DNA from: Salinibacterium sp. TMP30 | GTDB taxonomy: Bacteria > Actinomycetota > Actinomycetes > Actinomycetales > Microbacteriaceae | NCBI RefSeq assembly: GCF_038397785.1 | Contig: NZ_CP151642.1 | Location: 806,001 to 870,000 of the forward strand | Direction: 5' to 3' | Length of the DNA stretch: 64,000 bases | In this document: positions 44,896 through 54,805 of the stretch, piece after piece | How positions within the stretch are numbered: position 1 is the first letter of the stretch | Layout: every line of letters begins with the position of its first letter | The notes under the pieces: model-generated | Seen by the model: the letters and a program-made list of their open reading frames with translations, nothing else | What the model was told of the DNA's origin: nothing | Database searches by the model: none | Translations under genes and position numbers: made by a program

Positions 44896-45491
44896 TGGAG
44901 AAGGTCACCACCGTCAGCGGAATCGCTGTTCCGCTCAAGCGCAGCAATGTCGACACCGACCAGATCATTCCGGCGGAGTTTCTCAAACGAGTAACCAAAA
45001 CCGGATTCGACGACGCGCTGTTCTTTGCGTGGCGCCAAGACCCCGACTTCATTCTCAACCGCGAGCCATTCACCCACGGCAAAATCTTGGTAGCCGGTTC
45101 CGACTTCGGCACCGGCTCCAGCCGCGAACACGCGGTCTGGGCGTTGCGCGACTATGGCTTTCAGGCAGTACTCAGTTCGCGCTTTGGCGACATCTTCCGC
45201 GGAAACTCCGGCAAGCAGGGCCTCCTCGCCGCCCAGCTAACAGAAGAAGAAATCGAAACAATCTGGGCGCTCATTGATGCAGAACCGGGGCTCGAAGTGA
45301 CAGTCGATCTTGAGGCTCGCACTGTAACCGCAGGCACGACCCAGTTCACTTTCGAGATAGATGATTACACTAGGTGGCGTTTGCTCGAAGGGCTCGACGA
45401 CATCGGCCTGACTTTAAGAAACGAAACAGATATCACGGAGTTCGAAAGCCGCCGAGAAGCATGGCGACCCACAACTTTGCCAGCGAAGTAG
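44895..45491 (+). CDS. leuD: 3-isopropylmalate dehydratase small subunit
   Basis: 198 residues. The swivelling-domain pattern is [21 protein letters not shown], then [44 protein letters not shown]. It is translationally coupled to leuC and is followed after 5 bases by murA. Confidence 0.97.
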   Translation: MEKVTTVSGIAVPLKRSNVDTDQIIPAEFLKRVTKTGFDDALFFAWRQDPDFILNREPFTHGKILVAGSDFGTGSSREHAVWALRDYGFQAVLSSRFGDIFRGNSGKQGLLAAQLTEEEIETIWALIDAEPGLEVTVDLEARTVTAGTTQFTFEIDDYTRWRLLEGLDDIGLTLRNETDITEFESRREAWRPTTLPAK

Positions 45492-45496
45492 AGGTA

Positions 45497-46867
45497 ATGA
45501 TGAATTCTTTGGCTCAAGACGCAACATCGGCAGCCAAGCGAACCGGTTTGCTTTCTAACCAGATCGTTATTAATGGGGGAAAGCCCCTTCGTGGACGCAT
45601 CAACGTTCGCGGTGCCAAGAACCTCGCGACAAAAGCGATGGTTGCCGCGCTGCTTGCAGACACCCCCAGTGTGCTCAAAGATGTACCCGCCATCAGCGAC
45701 GTTCGCGTTGTTACCGGAATGCTCGAAGCTTATGGCGTAACCGTCACTGAGACCGGCGATGGTGAACTTACCCTTGACCCCAAAAACGTGCTCAAGGCCC
45801 ACTTCGCCAAGATTGATGCGCTTGCCGGCTCGAGCCGCATCCCGATCCTGTTCTGTGGACCACTGCTGCACCGTCTCGGCGAAGCTCTCATCCCCGACCT
45901 CGGTGGTTGCCGCATCGGTGACCGCCCCATTGACTTCCATTTGGATGCTCTGCGTGCGTTCGGTGCTGTCGTCGACAAGAGCTACGAAGGTATTCGCCTC
46001 ACCGCTCCCGATGGTCTGCACGGGGCCGACATCGACCTTCCCTACCCGAGCGTCGGAGCCACCGAACAGGTACTCCTCACAGCGGTGCTCGCCAAGGGCG
46101 TTACTGAGCTCAAGGGTGCGGCAATCGAGCCCGAGATCATGGATCTCATTGCTATCTTGCAAAAGATGGGCGCCATCATCAACGTTGAGCCCAACCGCGT
46201 CATCTTCATTGAGGGCGTAGAGAAGCTCAGCGGCTACAACCACCGCGCGCTGTTTGACCGCAACGAGGCCGCCAGTTGGGCATCCGCCGCTCTCGCAACC
46301 GGTGGCGACATCTTCGTTGAGGGTGCCAAGCAGCAAGAGCTGATGACTTTTCTGAATATCTTCCGCAAGGTCGGCGGCGCGTTCGATATTGCTGAAGACG
46401 GGATCCGTTTCTGGCACCCTGGGGGAAAACTGAAGCCCGTGGTGATCGAAACGGACGTGCACCCCGGCTTCATGACTGACTGGCAGCAGCCGCTAATCGT
46501 TGCGCTCACCCAGGCTGAGGGCCGCTCGGTTGTGCACGAAACGGTGTACGAGAACCGCTTGGGCTTCACTTCGGCGCTCATTGAAATGGGTGCAAACATC
46601 GAGGTCTTCGAGGAGGGGCTTGAATCGATCAGTCGCCGTGTTCCTCGTCGCCCCCTTGAGCAGGCAGCCGTCATCATTGGCCCGACACCCCTTCACGGTG
46701 CCGACGTCGAGATTCCTGACCTGCGTGGTGGGTTCAGCCACCTCATTGCCGCATTGACCGCTGAAGGGCAATCGACGGTGAGCAACATTGGCATCATTGC
46801 GCGAGGCTACGAGCACTTCATTGACAAGCTTGAGTCACTTGGCGCCGACTTCGTCTACGAGAGCTAA
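45497..46867 (+). CDS. murA: UDP-N-acetylglucosamine 1-carboxyvinyltransferase
   Basis: 456 residues, first committed enzyme of peptidoglycan synthesis, adding enolpyruvate to UDP-GlcNAc. GRINVRGAKNLATKAMVAALLAD and DLGGCRIGDRPIDFHLDALR are clear. The active-site residue is Cys (GGCRIG), whereas mycobacterial MurA has Asp there; Cys is the residue alkylated by fosfomycin. Start at ATG 45497 (or the adjacent ATG 45500, which has better spacing to AGAGG). It sits in the leuC-leuD-murA-plsC-gpsA-ddl operon. Confidence 0.95.
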   Translation: MMNSLAQDATSAAKRTGLLSNQIVINGGKPLRGRINVRGAKNLATKAMVAALLADTPSVLKDVPAISDVRVVTGMLEAYGVTVTETGDGELTLDPKNVLKAHFAKIDALAGSSRIPILFCGPLLHRLGEALIPDLGGCRIGDRPIDFHLDALRAFGAVVDKSYEGIRLTAPDGLHGADIDLPYPSVGATEQVLLTAVLAKGVTELKGAAIEPEIMDLIAILQKMGAIINVEPNRVIFIEGVEKLSGYNHRALFDRNEAASWASAALATGGDIFVEGAKQQELMTFLNIFRKVGGAFDIAEDGIRFWHPGGKLKPVVIETDVHPGFMTDWQQPLIVALTQAEGRSVVHETVYENRLGFTSALIEMGANIEVFEEGLESISRRVPRRPLEQAAVIIGPTPLHGADVEIPDLRGGFSHLIAALTAEGQSTVSNIGIIARGYEHFIDKLESLGADFVYES

Positions 46868-46873
46868 GGGCTT

Positions 46874-47644
46874 GTGTCGTCTATTCCGAAGCGGTCGGTG
46901 CGCGTGAAGTCTGAGAAGACGGCAGTATTTCGAGTACTCGCGTTCTTGATCTTGCCGACGATGACGCTGCTGTCGAAATATACGCTTCACGACGCGCACA
47001 ACGTGCCAGCGCAGGGTGCCTTCGTACTTTCACCGAATCACTACAGCAACATTGATCCTGTCGTGATTGGTGTTGCCATGTGGAAGGTCGGGCGAATGCC
47101 GCGCTACATGGCCAAGGCTTCGGTGTTTAAAGTTCCTGTAATGGGCTGGTTGCTGACGAAGTCGGGGCAAGTGCCCGTCGAGCGGGTACCGCGTGGCCGC
47201 GAGAGCGGCGACCCCCTGAAAGCTGCCCGCCAGATTGCTGATCAGGGCCTTGCCGTTGTCGTCTATCCCGAGGGTTCGTTGACTCGTGAACCCAACCTGT
47301 GGCCAATGCGGGGCAAGTATGGTGCCGTTCGCACGGCACTGGAGGCCGGAATACCGTTAATCCCAGTGGCTAGCTGGGGTGCTCAAAAAATTCTGCCGCG
47401 ATACTCAAAACGGATTAGTATTTTTCCCCGGAAGACTGTTCACATTCGTTTTGGTGAACCAATAGATCTGTCGCAGTATGCGGGCAGGCCATTGGATTCG
47501 CGGATGCTCGCTGAGGCTACGGAGAAGCTCATGACTGCAATCACTGCACTACTCGAAGAGTTGCGAGGCGAGACTGCCCCGAAGGGGCGCTACAACCCAG
47601 CCGACCACGGACAGAGCGAGATCGGCCGTTTTGAGCAACGCTAA
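46874..47644 (+). CDS. plsC: 1-acylglycerol-3-phosphate acyltransferase
   Basis: 256 residues. The acyltransferase motif is LSPNHYSNIDPVVIG (NHxxxxD), followed by VPVERVPRGRESGDPLKAA and VVYPEGSLTREPNLWPMRGKYG. One hydrophobic segment near residues 20-35 anchors it to the membrane. It adds the second acyl chain to glycerol-phosphate, next to gpsA which makes the glycerol-3-phosphate. GTG start with AAGGG 4 bases upstream, 6 bases after murA. Confidence 0.92.
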   Translation: MSSIPKRSVRVKSEKTAVFRVLAFLILPTMTLLSKYTLHDAHNVPAQGAFVLSPNHYSNIDPVVIGVAMWKVGRMPRYMAKASVFKVPVMGWLLTKSGQVPVERVPRGRESGDPLKAARQIADQGLAVVVYPEGSLTREPNLWPMRGKYGAVRTALEAGIPLIPVASWGAQKILPRYSKRISIFPRKTVHIRFGEPIDLSQYAGRPLDSRMLAEATEKLMTAITALLEELRGETAPKGRYNPADHGQSEIGRFEQR

Positions 47645-48665
47645 CGTCGACCCCGACCACGCTCCGGCCCGCCGTGTTGCGGTTCTCGGTGCAGGCTCCT
47701 GGGGCACAACGTTTTCGAAGATCCTTGCGGACGGCGGTAACGACGTAGCACTGTGGGCAAGACGCCCTGAGTTGGCGCGCGAAATCACGCAGTCGAAGCG
47801 CAACAGCGACTACCTGCCGGGAATCAACCTGCCGCGGTCCCTCTGGGCCAGCGACAAGCTGCATGAGGTTCTCGACGGCGCGGAGCAGGTGTACCTCTCT
47901 GTTCCTAGTCAATCGTTGCGGGAAAACCTTCGCATCGTTCGTGAGTTAATCCCCGAGGATGCGCTCATCGTCTCGCTCATGAAGGGTGTCGAAAAGGGCA
48001 CCGGGGCGCGCATGAGTGAAGTCATCTTGCAAGAACTCGGCATCGACCCCAACCGTGTTGCTGTGGCATCCGGACCCAACCTCGCTCTAGAAATCGCCAA
48101 GGAGCAGCCCACCGCTGCTGTCATGAGCAGCGAAAGCCTCGAAACGGCGACCACGGTTGCTGTCACTGCGCGCAACCGCTACTTCCGCTCATTTGTGAAC
48201 ACGGATGTTATTGGCACCGAATTTGGTGGTGTGCTGAAGAACCTCATCGCCGTTGCGATCGGCATCGTCGATGGTGTGGGCTATGGCGAGAACACTAAAG
48301 CGTCGATTATCACCCGCGGGCTCGCCGAAATGACCGACTTCTCGGTTGCTTTTGGTGCGCGGGCCGAGACTCTTGCTGGTCTTGCGGGGCTTGGCGACCT
48401 CATCGCCACCTGCGAATCATCGCTGTCGCGCAATAATACCGCCGGCCGCCTACTCGGTCAGGGGTACAGCTTCTCTGAAGTGATCAAGCAGATGAACCAG
48501 ACGGCAGAGGGGCTTTCCTCTGTCGCACCGATTCTCGAATTGGCGCTGTCTAAGGGCGTCGACATGCCCATCGTCAGCCAAGTGGCCGAAGTGTTGGCGG
48601 GTACGCTCGCCCCGCGGGATATTGCGCCGCATCTGACAACTGACGATCTTCCTCAGGGGGAGTAA
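47631..48665 (+). CDS. gpsA: NAD(P)-dependent glycerol-3-phosphate dehydrogenase
   Basis: 344 residues. VAVLGAGSWGTTFSKILADGGNDVALWARR binds the nucleotide; the catalytic Lys is in FGGVLKNLIAVAIGI and a C-terminal Arg/Asn segment is SRNNTAGRLLGQG. It reduces dihydroxyacetone phosphate to glycerol-3-phosphate for lipids. The TTG start at 47631 overlaps plsC by 14 bases; no other start fits the conserved N-terminus better. The ddl gene starts directly after its stop. Confidence 0.93.
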   Translation: MSNANVDPDHAPARRVAVLGAGSWGTTFSKILADGGNDVALWARRPELAREITQSKRNSDYLPGINLPRSLWASDKLHEVLDGAEQVYLSVPSQSLRENLRIVRELIPEDALIVSLMKGVEKGTGARMSEVILQELGIDPNRVAVASGPNLALEIAKEQPTAAVMSSESLETATTVAVTARNRYFRSFVNTDVIGTEFGGVLKNLIAVAIGIVDGVGYGENTKASIITRGLAEMTDFSVAFGARAETLAGLAGLGDLIATCESSLSRNNTAGRLLGQGYSFSEVIKQMNQTAEGLSSVAPILELALSKGVDMPIVSQVAEVLAGTLAPRDIAPHLTTDDLPQGE

Positions 48666-49823
48666 ATGATGACGGACCAGCCCTCCACAACGGTCACGTC
48701 CACCGTGACGTCCCAGCCCACGACCGCGGCGAAGTCCACGATCACGGTTGCTCTGCTGTTCGGTGGTCGCTCGTCGGAACACAGCATCAGCTGTGCCACC
48801 GCGGGTGGTGTGCTCTCGGCGATCGATCGAACCAAGTACACGGTCATCCCGGTGGGAATCACGCGCGACGGTGCCTTCACTCTGCAGCGCGATGATGCCG
48901 ACATGTTCACGCTGAATCCGGATGCCATGCCCACGGTGGTCGACAACGGCACGCGTGTTCGCTGGCCCGAGTCTTCGCTCTCCCGAGAACTCACCGTCAC
49001 AGACGCTGAGGGAGCTACCCGTAGCCTTGGCGATGTTGACGTGGTCTTCCCTATTCTTCACGGACCTTTCGGGGAGGACGGCACCATTCAGGGGCTCATT
49101 GAGCTCACCGGTCTGCCCTACGTCGGCAATGGGGTGCTCGCATCATCACTGGGCATGAACAAACACTTCACGAAGCTCGCGCTCGAAGCTGCCGGAGTTT
49201 CCGTTGCCCCCTGGGTGACGGTCTCTGCGCTCCAATGGGAACGCGAACCTGCCGTCTGGCGCCACCGAGCGTCAAGCATCGGCTATCCCGTTTTCGTGAA
49301 GCCGGCTCGGGCCGGTTCCTCGGTGGGCGTCACCAAAGTAACAACCCCTGACGAGCTCGATGCAGCCTTTGCGAGAGCCTTTGCTGAAGACTCAACGGCG
49401 CTCGTTGAACAAGCAATGACGGGGCGCGAAATCGAATGCGGTGTGCTCTCCGGTCGTGACGGCGGCGAAACTCGCGTGAGTGTCGCAGGCGAGATCGTGG
49501 TTACTGGTCGAGACTTCTACGACTTCGAAGCCAAGTACCTTGATGTTTCTGCTGCCCAGTTGATCTGCCCGGCGCCACTGCACGACGGTGAACTGTGGCA
49601 AATGCAGCGCACCGCAGCCCGCGCATTTGAGGCAATTGGTGGTGCAGGTCTCGCCCGGGTCGACTTCTTCTTCGACGGAACCGAGTTCGTGGTCAACGAA
49701 ATCAACACCTTGCCCGGCTTCACACCAATCTCGATGTTCCCCAAGTGTTGGGCGGCGAGTGGAATGAGCTACCCCGAACTGATCGACGAACTCATCGAAC
49801 TCGGACTCGAGACCGTTCGCTAG
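48666..49823 (+). CDS. ddl: D-alanine--D-alanine ligase
   Basis: 385 residues, ATP-grasp enzyme making D-Ala-D-Ala for peptidoglycan. VALLFGGRSSEHSISCATA, FPILHGPFGEDGTIQGLIEL, FVKPARAGSSVGVTKV and EFVVNEINTLPGFTPISMFPKCW are all present. The Tyr-to-Phe switch seen in D-lactate-using ligases cannot be judged with certainty by eye. The ATG follows the gpsA TAA without a gap, and GGGGGAG lies just upstream. It ends the operon; a convergent gene starts its 3' end 10 bases later. Confidence 0.95.
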   Translation: MMTDQPSTTVTSTVTSQPTTAAKSTITVALLFGGRSSEHSISCATAGGVLSAIDRTKYTVIPVGITRDGAFTLQRDDADMFTLNPDAMPTVVDNGTRVRWPESSLSRELTVTDAEGATRSLGDVDVVFPILHGPFGEDGTIQGLIELTGLPYVGNGVLASSLGMNKHFTKLALEAAGVSVAPWVTVSALQWEREPAVWRHRASSIGYPVFVKPARAGSSVGVTKVTTPDELDAAFARAFAEDSTALVEQAMTGREIECGVLSGRDGGETRVSVAGEIVVTGRDFYDFEAKYLDVSAAQLICPAPLHDGELWQMQRTAARAFEAIGGAGLARVDFFFDGTEFVVNEINTLPGFTPISMFPKCWAASGMSYPELIDELIELGLETVR

Positions 49824-49833
49824 GCGCTAGTCA

Positions 49834-50364
49834 CTACTCCGAGCCTTCGTCGGGCGGTGTGGTGTCTGACAGTGCCACACAGAAGCGATCTGGGGTGATC
49901 TGGCTCACCGCGGCCGCTAATTCTGTCAGAGCATCGAAACCTGATACCTCATCGCCCTCGACATCGGGATCACCATCACTGTCGATGATGACCTGCACGG
50001 CAGGATCGCGGCCGTAGGTGGTGAAGACATAGTTGGGCGCATCGCTATCGTCGCGCAGCCAATCGATGCCGTCAGTGGGCGCTGTGACACAGGCCAGCGC
50101 GGCGGTCGGCTCAGGCACTGCGACACCGCACCGCAACAGCACGTTGGCGGGTTCTCCCCACGCTCCCGTGCCCTGCGCATTGGTTTCGCGCAGATCGAGC
50201 CCAGCAACGGTATCGGGTAGTCGAACGATAACCTCGGCGCAGGTAGGATTCGCGGCATCATCGGCAGGTTCGAGAGGAACAGTTGCCGCGCATCCAGCCA
50301 GTGAAGCAAGCAACGGAACCACTGCAAGCATGGCGAAAACGGGGGTGCGGGTCGTCGATCTCAT
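49834..50364 (-). CDS. DUF3515 family lipoprotein
   Basis: 176 residues. N-terminal signal FAMLAVVPLLASLAGC with lipobox LAGC. The body matches DUF3515: PTCAEVIVRLPDTVAGLD, GAWGEPANVLLRCGV and CVTAPTDGIDWLRDD, with conserved cysteines. Function unknown, restricted to actinobacteria and usually beside ddl and thiL as here. On the minus strand TAGCCT lies 7 bases before the ATG, so the mRNA is probably leaderless; this box overlaps the thiL -10 box. Confidence 0.9.
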   Translation of the reverse strand: MRSTTRTPVFAMLAVVPLLASLAGCAATVPLEPADDAANPTCAEVIVRLPDTVAGLDLRETNAQGTGAWGEPANVLLRCGVAVPEPTAALACVTAPTDGIDWLRDDSDAPNYVFTTYGRDPAVQVIIDSDGDPDVEGDEVSGFDALTELAAAVSQITPDRFCVALSDTTPPDEGSE

Positions 50365-50371
50365 CAGCTTC

Positions 50372-50381
50372 AGGCTACCGT
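50372..50381. promoter_or_regulatory. overlapping divergent -10 boxes of the DUF3515 gene and thiL
   Basis: TACCGT (50376-50381, plus) ends 6 bases before the thiL ATG at 50388. TAGCCT (50377-50372, minus) ends 7 bases before the DUF3515 ATG at 50364. The two boxes share a TA step, and only 23 bases separate the start codons. Confidence 0.55.
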
Positions 50382-50387
50382 GAGAAT

Positions 50388-51380
50388 ATGACGATTGACC
50401 GCGAGAGCGACCACCGTGACACGCTCGGCGAGGTTGGCGAATTGAATGCCCTCACGCGCATCTTTCCGCGCCTGCCTTCGGCCGCGGCCGAACTTATCGG
50501 GCCGGGAGACGACGCTGCGGTACTTGCTGCCCCAGACAAGCGCATGGTAATCACCACCGACATGATGATTCACGGCCCCGACTTTCGACTTGCCTGGTCG
50601 AGCCCCTACGATCTTGGCTGGAAAGCAGCAGCCACCAACCTGTCGGATGTCGCAGCGATGGGTGCGGTTCCCACCGCTCTCGTCGTTGCTATTGCCGCCC
50701 CCGCTGACACGCCGGTCTCGTCACTCGAGGCGATCGCTGACGGGCTACGAGAAGCATGCGAGGCACTCGCTCCCGGCAGCGGAGTGATCGGTGGCGATCT
50801 TTCGGTATCGACAGTACTGACCATTGTGATCACGGCCTTCGGCGACCTTGAGGGTCGAGCACCCGTCTTGCGTTCCGGCGCTCGCGTGGGTGACGTTGTC
50901 GCCGTTTCTGGCCCCCTCGGTCGTGCTGCCGAGGGGCTTCGCCTTCTCTTCAACGAGGGAGTCGTTGACGGGGAACCGGATGCCGCTGCCGCCGCAGAGG
51001 TCGCTGCACAGCATCCCGAAGCTGTCGCCGCCCAGCTCAGGCCCGCACCACCCATCGCCGACGGAAAGACAGCATCGCTCGGGGGAGCCACGGCCATGCT
51101 CGACCTCAGCGATGGGCTTGCGATTGATGCCCGCCGCGTTGCTACCGCCAGTGGTGTCGCTCTTGATCTGTCATCCGAGGCGGTCGGTGGTCGAGCGCAA
51201 CTCGATGGCGGAGAAGATCATTCGCTGCTGGCGACGTTCCCACAGTCGGTTGAGCTGCCGGTGGGCTTCCGCGCGATCGGTCGTGTCGTTGACGGCGAGG
51301 GCCTGCTCGTTGATGGTGTTGCGTACACCGAGCGCGGCGGCTGGGATCCTTACGCCGGGTGGAATGGCGCGGCAGGCTGA
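50388..51380 (+). CDS. thiL: thiamine-monophosphate kinase
   Basis: 330 residues, phosphorylating thiamine phosphate to the diphosphate cofactor. The AIRS-type fold shows in IGPGDDAAVLAAPDKRMVITTDMMIHGPDF, NLSDVAAMGAVPTALVV, VIGGDLSVSTVLTIVIT and LDLSDGLAIDARRVA; GGEDHSLLATFP near the C-terminus is the usual GGEDYEL motif. The ATG at 50388 is chosen by the TACCGT box 6 bases upstream; earlier starts would lie in the neighbouring gene. The 3' end overlaps rsmD by 31 bases. Confidence 0.94.
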   Translation: MTIDRESDHRDTLGEVGELNALTRIFPRLPSAAAELIGPGDDAAVLAAPDKRMVITTDMMIHGPDFRLAWSSPYDLGWKAAATNLSDVAAMGAVPTALVVAIAAPADTPVSSLEAIADGLREACEALAPGSGVIGGDLSVSTVLTIVITAFGDLEGRAPVLRSGARVGDVVAVSGPLGRAAEGLRLLFNEGVVDGEPDAAAAAEVAAQHPEAVAAQLRPAPPIADGKTASLGGATAMLDLSDGLAIDARRVATASGVALDLSSEAVGGRAQLDGGEDHSLLATFPQSVELPVGFRAIGRVVDGEGLLVDGVAYTERGGWDPYAGWNGAAG

Positions 51381-51934
51381 AGCCAGTAGAGCGCGGTGTC
51401 GCCGTAGTCTTTGCGCCGATCGAGCTCTAGTCTGGTGGGCCACACGGGTTCGGGGTCGCGAGAGCTGCGTTCGATGACAATCAGCGCATCGGGGCTGAGC
51501 TGTGTCGCAAGCAGTTCGAGAGCGACAAGCAGTTCGTCATTGCCGAGTTCGTATGGCGGGTCGATGAACACGAGATCCCACTGATCGCCGGATGTCTCCA
51601 AGAAGGTGTGAACGGCACGTGCGGCGGTCAGGATGATGGGCTTCGACCCGCGCGGAGCCTTCGCCGCGATGAGATTCGCGTTTTTACGGCAGGCGTCGGC
51701 AGCCCGAGGATTTTTTTCTACGAGGGTGACGTGTGGCGCTCCGCGGGATGCTGACTCGAGCCCTAACGCACCAGTGCCGGCGTAGAGGTCGAGAACTCGG
51801 GCGCCGGCGATCGCATCGCGCGCTTCGAGGGCGGAGAAGATGGCTTCGCGCAGGCGATCGCTCGTGGGTCGAGTGCCCGCGCTCGGTACGGCGATGGTGA
51901 GGGAGCCGGCATATCCGGCGATGATGCGAGTCAT
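51350..51934 (-). CDS. rsmD: 16S rRNA (guanine966-N2)-methyltransferase
   Basis: 194 residues. The start MTRIIAGYAGSLTIAVP, the SAM-binding VLDLYAGTGALGLESASRGA and the catalytic DLVFIDPPYELG (DPPY) identify RsmD. It methylates the small-subunit rRNA. It is divergent from recG by 106 bases and overlaps the thiL 3' end. In relatives rsmD is often next to recG and coaD, as here. Confidence 0.94.
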   Translation of the reverse strand: MTRIIAGYAGSLTIAVPSAGTRPTSDRLREAIFSALEARDAIAGARVLDLYAGTGALGLESASRGAPHVTLVEKNPRAADACRKNANLIAAKAPRGSKPIILTAARAVHTFLETSGDQWDLVFIDPPYELGNDELLVALELLATQLSPDALIVIERSSRDPEPVWPTRLELDRRKDYGDTALYWLQPAAPFHPA

Positions 51935-52028
51935 AGCGTGTCGAGCCTAGCCGGGGTGAGCGGCTCAGTGGGCTGGGCATCTCACTGCACTGAGCCTCGA
52001 ACGCGGAGTGAACGCCGGTGGCCACCGG

Positions 52029-52034
52029 TACTCT
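52029..52034 (+). promoter_or_regulatory. -10 box TACTCT, leaderless start of recG
   Basis: TACTCT is followed by 6 bases and the GTG at 52041, which sets the recG start 11 codons inside the longest frame. Confidence 0.5.
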
Positions 52035-52040
52035 TCTTAT

Positions 52041-54215
52041 GTGACCTCGCCCCTCGATCAAAAACTCAGTGCCGTGCTGGGCGGGCGCACCGCTACCTCG
52101 ATACAGCGCGGGCTTGGACTGCTGACGGTTGGCGACCTCATGACTCACTTTCCGCGGCGCTATGCTCGGCGGGGTGAGTTGACGGCTCTTGCCCAGTTGC
52201 CCCTCGATGAGGCGGTGACGATTGTGGCGGAAGTGCGCGAAGTGCGCAATCGCCCCATGCGCAACAAGCGTGGCTCGATTCTTGAGGTGTCGATTAGCGA
52301 TGGCACGGGCATCCTGACCCTGACTTTCTTCAATCAGGCGTGGCGCGCCAATGAACTGTCGCCGGGAGTGCGCGGAATCTTTGCCGGCAAAGTGGGCCAA
52401 TATCGTGGCACCCGCCAGCTTGCCCACCCCGACTACGAACTTTTCGACCGCGATGCGCTTGAGCTGAAGAAGCCCGAACAGGCAAAGGCCTGGGCCGAGC
52501 AGCCCATCCCGATTTACCCGGCGACCTCATCCGTCGCCAGTTGGCAGATCCAGAAAGCGGTCGAGGTCGTGCTCGACACTCTGGGTCCTCTAGATGACCC
52601 CGTGCCGGATGCCGTCCGTCGCGATCGTGAGTTGTTGCCGTTTGCGAAGGCGCTTGAGCTTGTTCATCGCCCCAAGGTCGACTCTGAGTGGCGTGCTGCT
52701 CGTGACTCCCTGCGTTTTCAGGAGGCCTTCGTCTTGCAGGCGGCCCTGTTGCAGCAGCGTCAGAAGCAGCGTGAGTCGGAGGCGACTGCGCGCACAGCAG
52801 GGTCGCTACTTGAGGGTTTCGATGTGGCCCTGCCGTTTGTGCTCACGGGCGACCAGCAGTCGGTTGGTGAGCAGATATTCCACGATATGGCTGAGCCGGT
52901 GCCGATGAACCGGCTCGTTCAGGGTGAGGTTGGTTCGGGCAAGACGCTGGTGGCGTTGAGGGCGATGCTCGCGGTGGCCCAGTCGGGCGGGCAGTCAGCG
53001 CTGTTGGCCCCCACGGAAGTTTTGGCCCATCAGCACTTCCGCTCGATCGTGCGCACGCTCGGCCCCGATCTGGCGGCAGAGTTGCGCCCGACGATCATCA
53101 CTGGTCAGTTGCCCACGGCAGTGCGCAAGAAGGCGCTCTTGGCGACTGTTTCTGGCGCATCGCGCATTGTCATTGGCACCCATGCGTTGCTGGGCGAAAG
53201 TGTCACTTTCATAGACCTTGGTCTTGTTGTCGTGGATGAGCAGCACCGGTTTGGCGTTGACCAGCGTGAAGCACTGCGCTTGAAGGGGTCCAAGCCGCCA
53301 CACGTTCTGGTGCTCACTGCTACGCCCATCCCGCGCACGGTGGCGATGACGGTGTTTGGCGACCTCGACATCTCATCAATTGCCGAATTGCCGGCGGGCC
53401 GGCAACCCATCAGCAGCCATGTTGTGCCTCTTGCCGAGAAGCCGGGCTGGGTGTCGCGAGTGTGGCAACGACTGGCAGAAGAACTCGCGATCGGCAGACA
53501 GGGTTTTGTTGTGTGCCCCGCGATTGATGCCAAGACTGAAGAGCCCGGCAGCGAGCCTGCGCTCGCCGTATCCGACGATCCAGATGCCGGACCACCTCGA
53601 CCGATAGCGAACGTCACCGAGGTGCTGGCATCGCTTCGCAGCAATGAGGTTCTCGCCGGAAAGCGGATAGAGGCGCTCCATGGCAAGCTCTCGAGCGACG
53701 AGAAAGACGAGATCATGCGGGCGTTTGCCGCCGGAGATATCGATGTTCTGGTGGCGACGACCGTGATCGAAGTTGGTGTTGACGTGCCGAATGCTTCGGT
53801 GATGGTTGTGTTAGACGCCGACCGTTTCGGGGTGTCCCAATTGCACCAGCTGCGTGGTCGGGTTGGTCGTGGTGGCGTACCAGGGCTGTGCCTGTTTGTG
53901 ACGGCGGCAGAGGTGGAGTCGTTGGCTCGCGAGCGAGTTGAGGCCGTGGCATCCACTCTCGACGGTTTCGAACTTGCTAACAAAGACTTGGAGTTGCGTC
54001 GCGAGGGCGACGTGCTTGGCGGGGTGCAATCTGGTGGGCGTTCGAGCCTGAAGCTGTTGCGGGTCGCAAACGATGGGCAGCTCATCACGGAAGCACGCGA
54101 AGCAGCGCAGACAGTGTTGGCTATGGATCCGTCGTTGGCTGAGCATCCAGCGCTCGCTGAAGCACTTAAGCGCCGGCTCGATGAGAGCGCCGAAGCATTT
54201 CTCGGCAAGAATTAA
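52041..54215 (+). CDS. recG: ATP-dependent DNA helicase RecG
   Basis: 724 residues. The wedge/OB domain lies at about 60-160. Walker A is [17 protein letters not shown], motif [17 protein letters not shown] (DExH-like DEQH), motif [15 protein letters not shown], and motifs [25 protein letters not shown]. It remodels stalled replication forks and Holliday junctions. An insert of about 30 residues in the helicase region between motifs III and IV ([21 protein letters not shown]) is a linker often longer in actinobacteria. The start is GTG 52041, supported by the upstream TACTCT box. Confidence 0.96.
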   Translation: MTSPLDQKLSAVLGGRTATSIQRGLGLLTVGDLMTHFPRRYARRGELTALAQLPLDEAVTIVAEVREVRNRPMRNKRGSILEVSISDGTGILTLTFFNQAWRANELSPGVRGIFAGKVGQYRGTRQLAHPDYELFDRDALELKKPEQAKAWAEQPIPIYPATSSVASWQIQKAVEVVLDTLGPLDDPVPDAVRRDRELLPFAKALELVHRPKVDSEWRAARDSLRFQEAFVLQAALLQQRQKQRESEATARTAGSLLEGFDVALPFVLTGDQQSVGEQIFHDMAEPVPMNRLVQGEVGSGKTLVALRAMLAVAQSGGQSALLAPTEVLAHQHFRSIVRTLGPDLAAELRPTIITGQLPTAVRKKALLATVSGASRIVIGTHALLGESVTFIDLGLVVVDEQHRFGVDQREALRLKGSKPPHVLVLTATPIPRTVAMTVFGDLDISSIAELPAGRQPISSHVVPLAEKPGWVSRVWQRLAEELAIGRQGFVVCPAIDAKTEEPGSEPALAVSDDPDAGPPRPIANVTEVLASLRSNEVLAGKRIEALHGKLSSDEKDEIMRAFAAGDIDVLVATTVIEVGVDVPNASVMVVLDADRFGVSQLHQLRGRVGRGGVPGLCLFVTAAEVESLARERVEAVASTLDGFELANKDLELRREGDVLGGVQSGGRSSLKLLRVANDGQLITEAREAAQTVLAMDPSLAEHPALAEALKRRLDESAEAFLGKN

Positions 54216-54285
54216 CCGGCAGCAGTGTGCTGCGCCGAGTTTTCCTGTACAGCGAACTCTCACGTGGCGGTCAGCCCTCAACCAC

Positions 54286-54291
54286 TATCGT
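54286..54291 (+). promoter_or_regulatory. -10 box TATCGT, leaderless start of coaD
   Basis: TATCGT is followed by 7 bases (TGAAGTC) and the ATG at 54299. Confidence 0.5.
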
Positions 54292-54298
54292 TGAAGTC

Positions 54299-54787
54299 AT
54301 GAGTCGGATCGCTGTTGTTCCTGGGTCCTTTGACCCTGTCACTTTGGGCCACCTAGATGTGATTGAGCGGGCAGCGAAAACCTTTGACGAAGTGCACGTT
54401 GTTGTCGTGCACAATCCCGGAAAGACCGCACTCTTGCCTATTGCACAGCGCGTCTCCCTCATTGAGCACGCGATCGCTGACGCTCGACTCGCCGGCAACA
54501 TCCGGGTCACGAGCTGGAGCATGGGGCTGCTCGTCGATTACTGCACCGAGGTTGGTGCGAGTGTGATTGTCAAGGGCATCCGTTCGCAAGTGGATGTCGC
54601 CTATGAAACGCCCATGGCGATCGTGAACCGCGATCTTGCTGCAGTCGAGACCATTTTCATGTTGCCGAATCCGGCTCATGCCTACGTCTCGAGTTCGCTT
54701 GTGAGGCAAGTTGCAGCGCTTGGCGGCGATGTTGCCCCTTACGTTCCTCGTGCCGTTTCTGATTTCTTGCAGGCGCCTCGCGAATAA
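54299..54787 (+). CDS. coaD: phosphopantetheine adenylyltransferase
   Basis: 162 residues. [21 protein letters not shown] carries the nucleotidyltransferase TxGH-like motif, [12 protein letters not shown] the Arg for pantetheine, and [22 protein letters not shown] the C-terminal ATP site. It makes dephospho-CoA. The ATG at 54299 is fixed by the TATCGT box 7 bases upstream; the frame continues upstream to 54227 without a ribosome site. Confidence 0.96.
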   Translation: MSRIAVVPGSFDPVTLGHLDVIERAAKTFDEVHVVVVHNPGKTALLPIAQRVSLIEHAIADARLAGNIRVTSWSMGLLVDYCTEVGASVIVKGIRSQVDVAYETPMAIVNRDLAAVETIFMLPNPAHAYVSSSLVRQVAALGGDVAPYVPRAVSDFLQAPRE

Positions 54788-54805
54788 CACCGGCAGAATG
54801 GGTCT

